This document shows, piece after piece, positions 1 through 8,550 of a DNA stretch of 64,000 nt. This DNA comes from Streptomyces niger (lineage in GTDB: Bacteria > Actinomycetota > Actinomycetes > Streptomycetales > Streptomycetaceae), in the NCBI RefSeq assembly GCF_000718305.1, contig NZ_JOFQ01000011.1, positions 186,001 through 250,000 of the forward strand. The letters run 5' to 3'. The notes below the pieces were generated by a model. The model saw only the letters and a list, made by a program, of their open reading frames with translations. It searched no databases and was not told where the DNA came from. Positions within the stretch are counted from its first letter, which is position 1, and every line of letters starts with the position of its first letter. Made by a program: the position numbers and the translations under genes.

Positions 1-1
1 C

Positions 2-430
2 GAGCATCTGCGGCGGGCCGGGCTGGATGCAGCAGTGCGGGTCAGCAGCGTCGGCATCGGGCCGTGGCATGTCGGCGAGCCCATTGACGAGCGGGCCGGT
101 GAGGTGCTGGCTCGGCACGGTTATCCCACCCGGCACGTCGCGGCGCAGATCGGTGCCGAGCACAGGGATGCCGACCTGTTCGTGGCGATGGACCACGGTC
201 ATGAGAAGGCGTTGCGCCGGCAGGTGGCGGATGTATCGCGGGTGCGACTGCTGCGATCCTTCGACCCGCGGGCGGTCAGCGGCTCGCAGGCCGCCGAGAG
301 GGGCAGCGGGCTGGAAGTTCCCGATCCGTATTACGGCGGGCCGGAGGGGTTCGACGAGGTGCTGGGCATGATCGAGGCTGCGGTGCCCGGGCTGCTCGAC
401 TGGGTGCGCGAGCGGCTGGACAGCGCGTGA
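2..430 (+). CDS. Low-molecular-weight protein-tyrosine phosphatase, 3' part
   Basis: The reading frame is already open at the window edge, so the start and the N-terminal C-X5-R catalytic loop lie outside. The visible 142 residues are typical of the family. They include the SSVGIGPWHVGEP segment, a DADLFVAMDHGHEKAL region, and the C-terminal VPDPYYGG motif, which supplies the general-acid Asp. These are cytosolic enzymes that dephosphorylate phosphotyrosine on proteins. The stop codon overlaps the GTG start of the next gene (GTGA at 427-430), so the two are probably translated together. Family assignment is firm; the physiological substrate is unknown. Confidence 0.9.
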   Translation, partial: EHLRRAGLDAAVRVSSVGIGPWHVGEPIDERAGEVLARHGYPTRHVAAQIGAEHRDADLFVAMDHGHEKALRRQVADVSRVRLLRSFDPRAVSGSQAAERGSGLEVPDPYYGGPEGFDEVLGMIEAAVPGLLDWVRERLDSA

Positions 431-1308
431 GCGGCGGTACGGCGGCCGCGGGCGGGGAAGGCCCGGGAGAGGTGGCGGCCCGGCTCACCGGGCGGGCGGT
501 CCGTGGGGAGCCGCGGCTGTCGGGGGCGCTTGCCGAGGTCACGCTCGACGACGGGCGCGTGGTGGTCGTCAAGCGTGGTGACAGCGACGGCGCGGTGGCG
601 GCCGAAGCGGCCGGGCTGCGGTGGCTGGCCCGAGCCGACACCGTCCGGGTCCCTGCGGTGCACGGCCGGGACGGGCGCTGGCTGGTGATCGACCGCGTGG
701 CGTCCGGACGGCCGAGCGTGGCGGCCGCCGACCGGTTCGGCCGGGAGTTGGCCGCCCTGCACGCCGCCGGCGCACCCGCGTTCGGCGCTCCGCCGCCCGA
801 CGGCCCGCGGGACGCCGCCATCGGGCTCGCCCCGATGCGTAACGTCCCCGGTACCGACTGGCCCGAGTGGTACGCCGAGCACCGCCTCCTCCCCTACCTG
901 CGCCGCGCCGTCGACGAAGGGACGGTACGTCCCGCCGAGGCGGCCGTGGTCGAGGAGGTCGCGGCCCGGCTCCCTGAGCTCGCGGGCCCGGCCGAGCCGC
1001 CCGCCCGGCTGCACGGTGACCTGTGGAACGGCAACGTGCTGTGGGGCGCCGACGACCGGGTCTGGTTGATCGATCCGGCCGCGCACGGCGGCCATCGCGA
1101 GACGGACCTGGCCATGCTGCACCTGTTCGGCTGCCCTCATCTGGATCGGGTTCTGGACGCTTACCAGGAAGCCGCGCCGCTGGCGGACGGTTGGGGCGAC
1201 CGTATCGGCCTGCATCAGTTGTTCCCCCTGCTGGTCCACGCGGTGCTCTTCGGCCGCGGCTACGCCGAGCAGGCCCTCGCTGCCGCCCGGTCGGCGCTGG
1301 CCGGGTAG
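427..1308 (+). CDS. Fructosamine (ketosamine-3-) kinase family protein
   Basis: A 293-residue kinase-like protein. Residues 196-206 read HGDLWNGNVLW, the Brenner-type catalytic loop with the essential Asp, and LIDPAAHGG around 214-222 is the metal-binding DFG equivalent. A VVVKR segment near 46-50 carries the probable ATP-binding Lys. Family members phosphorylate ketoamines formed by glycation, which then decompose and free the amine. The GTG start is fixed by the 4-bp overlap with the phosphatase gene. This phosphatase-kinase pairing is common in actinomycetes. Length matches the family. An aminoglycoside-type kinase is the only alternative, but the LWNGN motif favours fructosamine kinase. 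Confidence 0.88.
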   Translation: MSGGTAAAGGEGPGEVAARLTGRAVRGEPRLSGALAEVTLDDGRVVVVKRGDSDGAVAAEAAGLRWLARADTVRVPAVHGRDGRWLVIDRVASGRPSVAAADRFGRELAALHAAGAPAFGAPPPDGPRDAAIGLAPMRNVPGTDWPEWYAEHRLLPYLRRAVDEGTVRPAEAAVVEEVAARLPELAGPAEPPARLHGDLWNGNVLWGADDRVWLIDPAAHGGHRETDLAMLHLFGCPHLDRVLDAYQEAAPLADGWGDRIGLHQLFPLLVHAVLFGRGYAEQALAAARSALAG

Positions 1309-1319
1309 AGCCCGCAAGC

Positions 1320-1439
1320 CGGCCCGTACCTCTGCTGCCCGTACCCCGGCTGCCCGTACCCCGGCTGCCCGTACCCCGGCTGTCCGTACTCCGGCGGCCC
1401 GTACCCCTGCTGTCCGTACTCCTGCTGCCCGTACCTGTC
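1320..1439 (+). repeat. 15-bp tandem repeat, 8 units
   Basis: Eight consecutive 15-bp units of the type CTGCCCGTACCCCGG start 12 bp after the kinase stop; three internal units are identical. Read on the minus strand each unit encodes Pro-Gly-Tyr-Gly-Gln, the pentapeptide often found in tails of streptomycete membrane proteins, but no start codon with a credible coding region precedes it. The rest of the gap (1440-1838) is C-rich with decaying copies of a GGCCGGCGAAGCCC-type motif up to about 1610, and I see no gene there. It ends with the ribosome site of the glucose dehydrogenase gene at about 1822-1829. Confidence 0.85.
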
Positions 1440-1838
1440 GCCCGTACCTGCTTCCTGCCCCTGCCTGGTCGGCCGGCGAAGCCCTCTGTCCTGGCCGACC
1501 GCCCTCTGCCTGCCCCGGCCGCCCCCTGCCCCGGCCGCCCTCTGCCTCGGCCGGCGAAGCCCCCTCTGCCCCCGGCCGACGAAGCCCCCTGCCCTCGCGC
1601 ACGAAACCCTCCACCGCGAGTCCCCGCCCCCACCCGAGTGACACCGCCCCTCCTCCCGTGGGTTCGTCGAGCGGTGGCGGCGTGTGGGGGTGACGGCGCG
1701 GGCGGTTCGGAGGTGAATGAGGGGATGGGTGCTCCATGCCGGTCTGGGGGTGCGGCGCGGCGGGTACTCGGCAGGGCCCGCCCGGCGGCGGAGCGGCCGC
1801 CGGGCGGACCGTGACGGAACGACGAAAGGGCGTTGAGC

Positions 1839-2891
1839 ATGCGTGCGCTGACCATTCGACCGTTGCAGCCGGGGTCGCTGGAGGTGCGCGAGGTGCCCGA
1901 TCCGGTGGCCGGGGCGGGCGAACTGTTGGTGGACGGCCTCGACGTCGGGGTGTGCGGTACCGACAAGGAGATCGCGTCCGGCGACTACGGGGCACCGCCG
2001 CCGGGGCGGGACCGGCTCGTCCTCGGGCACGAGTCGCTCGGGCGGGTGCGCGAGGCGCCACCCGGGAGCGGGTTCGCACGCGGTGACCTGGTGGTGGGGG
2101 TGGTCCGCCGGCCCGACCCCGAACCGTGCGGGGCGTGCGCGCGGGACGAGTTCGACATGTGCCGGAACGGGCGCTACACCGAACGGGGGATCAAGGAGCG
2201 GGACGGGTACGCGAGCGAGGTGTGGACGGTGGAGACCGACTACGCGGTGCGGCTCGACCCCGGACTGCGTCGGGTGGGGGTGCTCATGGAGCCCACCACC
2301 GTGGTGGCCAAGGCGTGGGAACAGGTGGAACGCGTCGGGAACCGCTCGTGGTTCGAGCCCCGGCGGGCCCTGGTGACCGGCGCGGGGCCCATCGGGCTGC
2401 TGGCCGCGCTCCTCGGTGTACAGCGGGGGCTCGACGTGCACGTACTGGACCGGGTGATCGGCGGGCCCAAGCCGCAGCTGGTCCGTGACCTGGGGGCGAC
2501 GTACCACAGTGAGGACATCGACCAGGTCACCGAGGAGCTCCGCCCGGACGTGGTCATCGAGGCCACGGGCGCCGGTCACCTGGTCTTCGACGCGATGGCG
2601 GGGACGGCCGCGTACGGGATCGTGTGTCTGACGGGCGTCTCCCCGGCCGGCCGGCAGCTCACCATCGACGCGGGCACCGTCAACCGGGATCTGGTGCTGG
2701 CGAACGACGCGGTGGTGGGTTCGGTCAACGCCAACCTGCGGCACTACCGGCAGGCGGCCGACGCGCTCGCCGCCGCCGACCACGACTGGCTGGCCCGCAT
2801 GATCACCCGGCGGGTGCCGCTCGCCCGCGCGGAGGAGGCGTTCTCGGCGCATGATGACGACATCAAGGTCGTGGTCTCGATGGAGGAGTGA
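1839..2891 (+). CDS. Glucose 1-dehydrogenase-like zinc-type medium-chain dehydrogenase
   Basis: A 350-residue medium-chain dehydrogenase. The N-terminal GroES-like domain holds Cys39 (VCGTDKE) and GHE at 63-65 as catalytic zinc ligands, and Cys97, Cys100 and Cys108 of the structural zinc lobe. The nucleotide-binding domain begins with GAGPIG (181-186). The C-terminal part (NRDLVLANDAVVGSVNAN) resembles archaeal and actinobacterial glucose dehydrogenases that oxidise D-glucose with NAD(P). I chose ATG 1839, which has CGAAAGGG upstream at good spacing; a TTG two codons earlier is also in frame. The gene is isolated, with a YihY-type gene 21 bp downstream. Exact sugar specificity cannot be read from sequence. 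Confidence 0.85.
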   Translation: MRALTIRPLQPGSLEVREVPDPVAGAGELLVDGLDVGVCGTDKEIASGDYGAPPPGRDRLVLGHESLGRVREAPPGSGFARGDLVVGVVRRPDPEPCGACARDEFDMCRNGRYTERGIKERDGYASEVWTVETDYAVRLDPGLRRVGVLMEPTTVVAKAWEQVERVGNRSWFEPRRALVTGAGPIGLLAALLGVQRGLDVHVLDRVIGGPKPQLVRDLGATYHSEDIDQVTEELRPDVVIEATGAGHLVFDAMAGTAAYGIVCLTGVSPAGRQLTIDAGTVNRDLVLANDAVVGSVNANLRHYRQAADALAAADHDWLARMITRRVPLARAEEAFSAHDDDIKVVVSMEE

Positions 2892-2912
2892 GAGGGACGG
2901 TGGTGGGGGCGC

Positions 2913-4337
2913 ATGACGGCGGGTCCTGAGCCCACGGGTCCCGAGCCGACCGGACCTGCGGGGCCTGGGTCCGTGGGGCCTGAGCCGGCAGGACCCGAGC
3001 GCAGGAGTCCCGAGTGCACGGGCCTTGAGTCCGCAGAGCCTGAGCACAGGAGCTCCGAACACATGGGCCGGGACGCCACAGGGTCTGAGCCCACGGGCCC
3101 AGAGCCGACCGGATCTGCGGGGCCTGAGCCCACGGGCCCTGGGCCGATCGGACCTGCGGGGCCTGGGTCCGTGGGTCCCGAGTCCGTCGCGCCGGGTGAC
3201 GCCCCGGAGCCGCGCCGGCCCCGGCCCCGGCACCGGCACCGCCTCCGTATGGTGCGGCGCGTCCGGCATCGGCTGCAGATCGGGCGGTTCCGGGAGCGCG
3301 GCAGCGAGCTGGAGCTGCTGCACCGTTCCATGGGCTTCGGCGCGCTGGGGCTGGTGACGCTCGTACCGCTGCTGATCGTGGTCGCCGCGGCCGATCCGGT
3401 ACGACACCGTGGGTTCGCGCTCTGGCTGGTCGACGGCATGGCGCTGTCCGGCCGCTCGGCGGACGCGGTGGAGAGTGTCTTCACCGCGCCGCGGCAGGCA
3501 GTCGCCACCACGAGTGCGGTCAGCCTGGTCGCCCTCGCGGTCTTCGGGCTGAGCTTCGCGGGCAGCGTGCAGACCGGGTACGAGAAGACCTGGAGCCTGT
3601 CGGTCGGGCCGTGGCACCGGGCCTGGCGGCAGACCGTCTGGCTGATCGTCCTGATGGCCTACCTCTACGCCGAGGTGCAGTCCCGCGGCGCCCTCCCTGA
3701 GCCGCTGCGGATCGTGCTGAACCTCCTCGCCGGCGTGCTGTTCTTCTGGTGGGGCCAGCGTTTCCTGCTCGGTGAGCAGGTCGCATGGCGGGCGCTGCTA
3801 CCGGGCGCGGTCGCGACCATGGCGGGCCTGACCGGGCTGCGGGCCTTCTCCTACCTGGTGTTCGCACCGCTCATCGTGAGCAACGCGGTCAGCTACGGGG
3901 CGGTGGGCACCGTACTGATCGTGGAGTGCTGGCTGGTCGGGGTCGGCTTCGTGGTGTTCGGCGGGGCGCTGCTGGGGCGGCACTTCCACGACCATCCCGA
4001 GCGTCATGTGTTCCCGCGGGTACGCCGGGCCGGGCACGTCCGCCACGTCCATCACCTGCGGCCCGTGGCCCGGTCCGTGCCCCGGTCCGCGCCCCGGTCC
4101 GAACGGCGCGCGGGCCCGGCACCGCCCACCCGGGACACGAACCGCACGCACTGCACGAACCGCACGAACCGCACGAACAACCACACGCGGGACGAGGACC
4201 GAACCGACGACCGTACGCGGGACACGGACCGAACCGACGACGGTACGCAGGACCTGGACCGAACCGACGACCGTACGCAGGACGGAGACCCGCCGCCACC
4301 CACCGGCGGCCCCCCGCACTCCCCGCACTCCCCGTGA
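2913..4337 (+). CDS. YihY/BrkB-type inner membrane protein with repetitive tails
   Basis: A 474-residue protein in three parts. Residues 1-95 are low-complexity GPEPTG-like repeats. A basic linker follows. From about 140 to 360 there are several hydrophobic helices typical of the YihY/virulence factor BrkB family (once misnamed ribonuclease BN). The last 90 residues are a hydrophilic tail with 10-residue, 30-bp repeats of DRTDDRTRDT type at about 4196-4287. The membrane core is the only conserved part; its function is not established in any species. Codons of the N-terminal repeats look like repeat expansion, so the true start could lie further in, near the basic segment at about 3245. Translation of both tails is an inference. 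Confidence 0.75.
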   Translation: MTAGPEPTGPEPTGPAGPGSVGPEPAGPERRSPECTGLESAEPEHRSSEHMGRDATGSEPTGPEPTGSAGPEPTGPGPIGPAGPGSVGPESVAPGDAPEPRRPRPRHRHRLRMVRRVRHRLQIGRFRERGSELELLHRSMGFGALGLVTLVPLLIVVAAADPVRHRGFALWLVDGMALSGRSADAVESVFTAPRQAVATTSAVSLVALAVFGLSFAGSVQTGYEKTWSLSVGPWHRAWRQTVWLIVLMAYLYAEVQSRGALPEPLRIVLNLLAGVLFFWWGQRFLLGEQVAWRALLPGAVATMAGLTGLRAFSYLVFAPLIVSNAVSYGAVGTVLIVECWLVGVGFVVFGGALLGRHFHDHPERHVFPRVRRAGHVRHVHHLRPVARSVPRSAPRSERRAGPAPPTRDTNRTHCTNRTNRTNNHTRDEDRTDDRTRDTDRTDDGTQDLDRTDDRTQDGDPPPPTGGPPHSPHSP

Positions 4338-4338
4338 A

Positions 4339-4364
4339 GGGCCGGACCGGTCCGGTCCCGGCCC
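4339..4364. terminator. Probable bidirectional terminator between convergent genes
   Basis: GGGCCGGACC and a GGTCC...GGCCC counterpart form a very GC-rich near-palindrome, two bases after the YihY stop and just before the stop of the convergent secreted-protein gene. No T tract follows, as is usual in streptomycetes. Confidence 0.5.
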
Positions 4365-4369
4365 GTACG

Positions 4370-4894
4370 TCACCTCGCCGGTGCCGCCGGGGCCTCCTTG
4401 ATGTCCGTGATCTGGCGGGTCTCCAGGGAGCTGCGGACCGCTACCCGGGAGGTGCTCGGGTGGCTGCCCGAGTCCCAGGTGAGGGTGACGATCGTGTACG
4501 CGCTGCCGGTGCCGGAACCGTCGTAGGAGACGGACCACTTGACCGGGACGTTCTGCGCGCGCAGGACGCCGTCGGCGTGGTTCTTGGACTCCCAGGTCGC
4601 GAGGCGCTTGCGCAGGTCGGCGCGGAGGTAGTGGGTCCGCAACTGACTGGCGAGCGTGCCGTCCTCGTCGTACACGGCGTCGATGTACGCGCCGTAGAAG
4701 TCCGCGACCCGGTCCACGGTCGATTCGGGGCTGCCGCCGCGCGCCGGCTGGGCCGCCGTCTGCGCCGCCGGCCGGACGGGCGGCGGCGTGGTGGTGGCGC
4801 CGAAGGCCGGGAGGGCGGCGGTGACGGTGAGGAGTGCGGCAGCGGCCGTGCCGATGACGGCGGTACGGCGACGCGCGGGACGAGAGGTACGCAT
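4370..4894 (-). CDS. Small secreted protein of unknown function
   Basis: A 174-residue protein beginning with a classic export signal: basic MRTSRPARRRT, then a 17-residue hydrophobic stretch ending ALPAFGA. The mature part has no recognised domain. It contains FYGAYIDAVYDEDG, a basic LRADLRKRL segment, VLRAQNVP, and a TIVTLTWDSG strand. The same order of elements occurs in the secreted protein encoded at 12147-12608, which suggests distant paralogues. No cysteines are present in the mature part. An inverted repeat sits 56 bp upstream of the start. The fold could be small alpha+beta, but I cannot name a family. Confidence 0.75.
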   Translation of the reverse strand: MRTSRPARRRTAVIGTAAAALLTVTAALPAFGATTTPPPVRPAAQTAAQPARGGSPESTVDRVADFYGAYIDAVYDEDGTLASQLRTHYLRADLRKRLATWESKNHADGVLRAQNVPVKWSVSYDGSGTGSAYTIVTLTWDSGSHPSTSRVAVRSSLETRQITDIKEAPAAPAR

Positions 4895-4949
4895 GGTGTT
4901 TCCTTCCCCCAGGATGAGCGTTTGGTCCCTGAGTCAGTGGGTCCACGAG

Positions 4950-4964
4950 ATATGACACTCATAT
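4950..4964 (-). promoter_or_regulatory. Perfect inverted repeat upstream of the secreted-protein gene
   Basis: ATATGA-CAC-TCATAT, two 6-bp arms around 3 bp, lies 56 bp upstream of the start at 4894. It is unusually AT-rich for this genome and is a plausible regulator site or part of a -10 region. The remaining gap 4965-5179 holds no gene, only decaying repeats of a CGCAACACGACC-type motif between about 5095 and 5178. Confidence 0.4.
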
Positions 4965-5179
4965 GCCTGGGAAGGGTTGTATTCGACCCGGTGTGTCTTT
5001 CGGGGTTCCCCGGGATGGCGTCCACGAGTGTCGGCACTCCGGCCGATTCACCCGGTGCCGGGCGTCGACGGCGGGGCGACGGGGCCACCCGCCCGCGGCA
5101 CGACCGAGGGCCGACCCGCCCGCAACACGACCCAGAACCAGCAGCACGACCCATTGCTCGCCCGTCCGCAACACGACCG

Positions 5180-5211
5180 AGGGCCCGGACGGTGATGCCG
5201 GTCCGGGCCCT
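5180..5211 (-). terminator. Terminator of the conservon operon
   Basis: AGGGCCCGGAC pairs perfectly with GTCCGGGCCCT (11 bp) around a 10-base loop, 24 bp downstream of the GTPase stop. Confidence 0.75.
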
Positions 5212-5235
5212 TGCGGCGCGCCGCGTTACGGGGAC

Positions 5236-5910
5236 TCAGGTCCCCGCGGCGGCGAGGCCGTGCAGGTAGTGCATGAGCGTCATCAGGACGTCCCGGCTGG
5301 AGGTGCGCAGTCGGGCGTCGCAGTTCACGATCGGGACCTCCGGCGGCAGGTCGAGGGCGCCGCGCAACTCCTCGACGGGGTACGTCGGCGCGTCGGGGAA
5401 GGAGTTGACGGCGACGACGAAGGGGACGCCGCGCTCCTCCAGGCGTCCGATGACGTCGAAGCTGACCTCCAGGCGGCGGGTGTCGACCAGGACGACCGCA
5501 CCGAGCGCGCCGTCGAACAGGCCGTTCCACAGGAACCAGAAGCGCTGCTGGCCGGGCGTGCCGAAGAGGTAGAGCACCAGTTCCTTGTTGAGGCTGATGC
5601 GCCCAAAATCCATCGCGACGGTCGTGGAGGTCTTGCGCTCGATGCCCAGGGTGTCGTCGACGCCGACGCCGGCCTGGGTCATCGTTTCTTCAGTGGTCAG
5701 CGGACGGATCTCGCTGACGGCACCGACCAGGGTCGTCTTGCCGACCCCGAAGCCGCCCACGATCACCACCTTGACCGCGGCCGTGGCCGAGTCCGGCAGT
5801 TCGTCCTCGCTGCGCGGTCCGACGACCGGCTCCGCGGCGAACGTCTGACCGGCCACGGGCTGCTCGGCGAGCGCCTGTCCGGCGGCCGGCTCAGAGCTGT
5901 TGAAGTCCAT
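5236..5910 (-). CDS. cvnD: Conservon Ras-like GTPase (CvnD type)
   Basis: A 224-residue small GTPase with the P-loop GGFGVGKTTL at about 51-60, a switch region around TEETMTQAGVGVDDT, the LYLFGTPGQQRFWFLW segment corresponding to the G3 motif, and VNSFPDAP in place of the usual NKxD G4. Conservon GTPases act with the upstream membrane kinase, roadblock protein and DUF742 protein at the cytoplasmic membrane, a system likened to eukaryotic G-protein coupling. The first 40 residues are Ala/Glu/Pro-rich and probably disordered. The start overlaps the DUF742 gene by 20 bp. Which numbered S. coelicolor conservon this matches cannot be told here. Confidence 0.9.
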   Translation of the reverse strand: MDFNSSEPAAGQALAEQPVAGQTFAAEPVVGPRSEDELPDSATAAVKVVIVGGFGVGKTTLVGAVSEIRPLTTEETMTQAGVGVDDTLGIERKTSTTVAMDFGRISLNKELVLYLFGTPGQQRFWFLWNGLFDGALGAVVLVDTRRLEVSFDVIGRLEERGVPFVVAVNSFPDAPTYPVEELRGALDLPPEVPIVNCDARLRTSSRDVLMTLMHYLHGLAAAGT

Positions 5911-6250
5911 GGATCACCGCCTCGATAAGGGAACGGTCCGGAAGTTCTGCGGGCGGTACGGGCGCGCGCGCCACCACCCGCCCGTCGGCCAGCAGGTCAC
6001 CCAGGAGCACGGTGACCACGCTGACCGGAAGCTTCAGGTAGGCGGAGAGTTCCGCCACCGACAGCGGGGAGTGGCACAGCCGCATGATCGCGGCGTGCTC
6101 GGGCTGCGCGCCCGGTCTCGGGGAGGTCTTGGCCACGATCAGCGTGACCAGGTCGAGGGAGAAGGTGTCGGCGGCGCCGGTGCGCCCGCCGGTGATCACA
6201 TAGAGCCGCTCGGGGCTCTCGTCCTCCCACTCCTGGCCCGCTGCGCTCAT
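5891..6250 (-). CDS. cvnC: Conservon DUF742 protein (CvnC type)
   Basis: A 119-residue DUF742 protein. It opens ERLYVITGGRTG, continues with LVTLIVA and the helix-rich SPLSVAELSAYLKLPVSVV segment that resembles a winged helix, and ends SLIEAVIHGLQQL. These are the conserved features of CvnC. Its role is thought to be as an adaptor or DNA-binding partner in the conservon. It overlaps the roadblock gene by 4 bp (ATGA) and the GTPase gene by 20 bp, so the order kinase-roadblock-DUF742-GTPase is one operon. Confidence 0.9.
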   Translation of the reverse strand: MSAAGQEWEDESPERLYVITGGRTGAADTFSLDLVTLIVAKTSPRPGAQPEHAAIMRLCHSPLSVAELSAYLKLPVSVVTVLLGDLLADGRVVARAPVPPAELPDRSLIEAVIHGLQQL

Positions 6251-6654
6251 GCGGCCGGTCCCTCGCCGCGCGGCGGGCTGCTGAGGTGCTCGCCGATCCG
6301 TGCCACCAGGTCGCGCATCTTCATGCCGATCAGTCCGGCGTCCACCCCTTCGTCGGCCAGCACCGCGAGGTAGGCGCCCGCGCCGGCCGCCATCAAGTAG
6401 AAGAAGCCGCCGTCCAGTTCGATGACGACCATGCGCATCTTGCCGTCACTGTGCGGGAACTCGGCGGAGACGGCACCGGCCAGGGACTGCAGGCCGGCAC
6501 AGGCGGCGGCCAGCCGGTCGGCGGTGTCGGTGTCCGTGCCGTACTGGGCCATTCGCAGGCCGTCCGAGGACAGCACGACGACGTTGCGGGTCTGCGGGAC
6601 GCTCTCCGCCAGGTCCTTGAGCATCCAGTCCATGTTGGCCCGGTGCTGAATCAT
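6247..6654 (-). CDS. cvnB: Conservon roadblock/LC7 protein (CvnB type)
   Basis: A 135-residue roadblock/LC7-domain protein. It begins NMDWMLKDLAESVPQTRNVVVLSSDGL, followed by the strand-helix pattern RLAAACAGLQSLAGAVS and the beta hairpin MRMVVIELDGGFFYLMAAG. Roadblock proteins typically regulate the partner Ras-like GTPase. The ATG overlaps the stop of the kinase gene (ATGA, 6651-6654), indicating translational coupling. Length is normal for the family. Confidence 0.92.
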   Translation of the reverse strand: MIQHRANMDWMLKDLAESVPQTRNVVVLSSDGLRMAQYGTDTDTADRLAAACAGLQSLAGAVSAEFPHSDGKMRMVVIELDGGFFYLMAAGAGAYLAVLADEGVDAGLIGMKMRDLVARIGEHLSSPPRGEGPAA

Positions 6655-8234
6655 GGCAACTCACTCTTTTCCGACGACTCGTCACTCTTCGGCCCGGCGG
6701 CCCCGCCCGGTTCTCCGGAGAGGCCGCTCTGGAAGGCGGCCAGCCACATGCCGGGCTGCACCTCGGGGGCGGCGTCCGACGCGGAGGACCGTTGGTCTGC
6801 GGTGTCGGGGGCGGTGGGCGCCTGCGCCGCGGGCTGAGCCGGCGCGGTGGCGCGGGACTTGCGGCGCCGCTGCGGCAGCCCGTTTGCGGTCCGCTCGGTC
6901 ACCACGGGTACGTCTTCCTGCACGTTCTCGGATCGGGGCAGCGCAGCGGGCGCAGCGGGCGCAGCGGGCGCAGCGGGCGCCGAAGGCACGGGGCCGGTGG
7001 GCTGCCGCGGGAGCGTCGGGTGCTCGGTGCGCTCGTCGAGCGGGCCGGAGGAGGCGCCGATGCCGTGCGCGCGGCCGGTGGCGGGCGCCGTGGTGATCAG
7101 GTCCTGCGGCACGATGAGGACGGCGCGCACGCCGCCGTACGCCGAGGGGCGCAGCGACACCTGGAAGTCGTACGCCTGGGCCAGCCGGCCGACGACGGCG
7201 AGGCCGAGCCGCGGGGACTCCCCCAGGTCGTTGACGTCGATGCCCTCCTGGGCCTGCTGGAGCATCCGTTCGGCCCGGCTGCGGGCCTCCTCGCTCATGC
7301 TGACGCCGCCGTCCTCGATCTCGACGGCGATGCCGGACTGCACCTCGACCGCGGTGAGGTGGACGCGGGTCTGCGGCGGGGAGTAGCGGGTGGCGTTGTC
7401 CAGCAGCTCGGCGAGCGCGTGGATGAGCGGCTCGACGGCCTGGCCGACGACGGCGACCTCGGTGACGGAGTGCAGTTCGACGCGCTGGTAGTCGATGATC
7501 CGCGACATCGCGCCGCGGAGCACGCTGAACAGCGGGACGGCGCGGCTCCACTGGCGGCCGGGGCGGGCGCCGCCCAGTACGGCGATGGAGTCGGCCAGTC
7601 GGCCGATCAGCGCGGTGCCGTGGTCCAGTCGCAGCAGGTCGCCGAAGACCTCGTGGTTCCGGCCGTGCCGGTCCTCCATGTCGCGCAGTTCCTGCGCCTG
7701 CTGGTGGACGATGGCCTGCACGCGGCGGGCGATGTTCACGAAGGCGCGCTGGGCGGACTCGCGCAGGTCCTCCTCGGCGACGACCGCCTCCAGGACGGAG
7801 CGCAGCACCGCCTGGTGGGCCGCGGTGAACTCGGGGGTCAGCCCGGCCTCGCGGACCTCCTGCGCCAGCCGCTCGGTCATCGAGGCGAGGACGTCCTCGG
7901 GGAACTCCGCCTGGCCGAGCCGGTGGACGACCTCGGGCAGCAGCTCCTCGGCGAGCCGTACGGTCACGGCCTCCTGGCGGGCGAGCACCTCGGCCTGTGT
8001 CCGGGAGTTGCGGCGGAGTTCGTCCAGGGCCCGGCCGCGGCGGGCGGTCTCGGCGGCGAGGAGCGCCACGGCGACGGTGGCGACCCCGCCGGTCCACAGG
8101 ACCGGCGTCCGCGCGTCGGAGGGGACGAGCACGGCGGTGACGACGGCGGCGATCACGGTGAGCGCCGCCGGCAGTATCCACACGAACGCCGAAGCCGGTC
8201 GCAGGCCGCCGGGCGACGATCCTTCTCGAACCAT
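6651..8234 (-). CDS. cvnA: Conservon sensor histidine kinase-like protein (CvnA type)
   Basis: A 527-residue protein with two membrane segments in the first 70 residues (WILPAALTVIAAVVTAVLV and GGVATVAVALLAA), a coiled region, a dimerisation-like helix with LLRLDHGTALIGRLA, and a GHKL ATPase domain at about 270-385. The N box reads ELLDNATRYSPP. The G1 box is EIEDGGVSM, slightly degenerate, and GLAVVGRLAQAY forms G2. The C-terminal 120 residues are Pro/Ala-rich, including an Ala-Pro run encoded by a GGGCGCAGC repeat. I chose ATG 8234 because GAAGGTG lies six bases upstream; the frame stays open another 50 codons without a better site. Clear conservon kinase by neighbours. Confidence 0.9.
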   Translation of the reverse strand: MVREGSSPGGLRPASAFVWILPAALTVIAAVVTAVLVPSDARTPVLWTGGVATVAVALLAAETARRGRALDELRRNSRTQAEVLARQEAVTVRLAEELLPEVVHRLGQAEFPEDVLASMTERLAQEVREAGLTPEFTAAHQAVLRSVLEAVVAEEDLRESAQRAFVNIARRVQAIVHQQAQELRDMEDRHGRNHEVFGDLLRLDHGTALIGRLADSIAVLGGARPGRQWSRAVPLFSVLRGAMSRIIDYQRVELHSVTEVAVVGQAVEPLIHALAELLDNATRYSPPQTRVHLTAVEVQSGIAVEIEDGGVSMSEEARSRAERMLQQAQEGIDVNDLGESPRLGLAVVGRLAQAYDFQVSLRPSAYGGVRAVLIVPQDLITTAPATGRAHGIGASSGPLDERTEHPTLPRQPTGPVPSAPAAPAAPAAPAALPRSENVQEDVPVVTERTANGLPQRRRKSRATAPAQPAAQAPTAPDTADQRSSASDAAPEVQPGMWLAAFQSGLSGEPGGAAGPKSDESSEKSELP

Positions 8235-8550
8235 CAGCACCTTCAACCAATCAAAAAGATACGGGGAAGTCCTCGGGCGCAGCACTGAGGGCAGCGTCGG
8301 CACACAGATCACCAGTGGTAACTGCCAGTACGCTGAGCCGGTCTCAGCATAACCGGACTTGATCACTCCTTGACGCCAGGTCATGTCGCCGCAGGTAGAG
8401 GCCTATTCGGGCCGTGGAGCGGGCGGAACCGTCCGATCGGTGGACACCTTCCGGCGGCCCGTCCGCCACGCTCCGTACGGCATGCGGGCACGCCGGTCGG
8501 CCGCGCGGGCAAGGGAGTTGACCGCGCGGTCGCTCAACCGGCCGGCCCGC
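8235..8550. other. Gene-free gap upstream of the conservon
   Basis: No coding region. On the minus strand it is the leader of the conservon operon. A small perfect hairpin, GCTGAG-CCGGT-CTCAGC, lies at 8332-8348. A TATGCT -10-like hexamer overlaps its neighbourhood, but I see no convincing -35. Confidence 0.4.

Noticed and set aside
1260..3617. A 785-codon minus-strand frame including PGYGQ-like repeats
   Set aside because: It runs antisense through the glucose dehydrogenase gene and lacks a credible start or domain; only the repeat is of interest.
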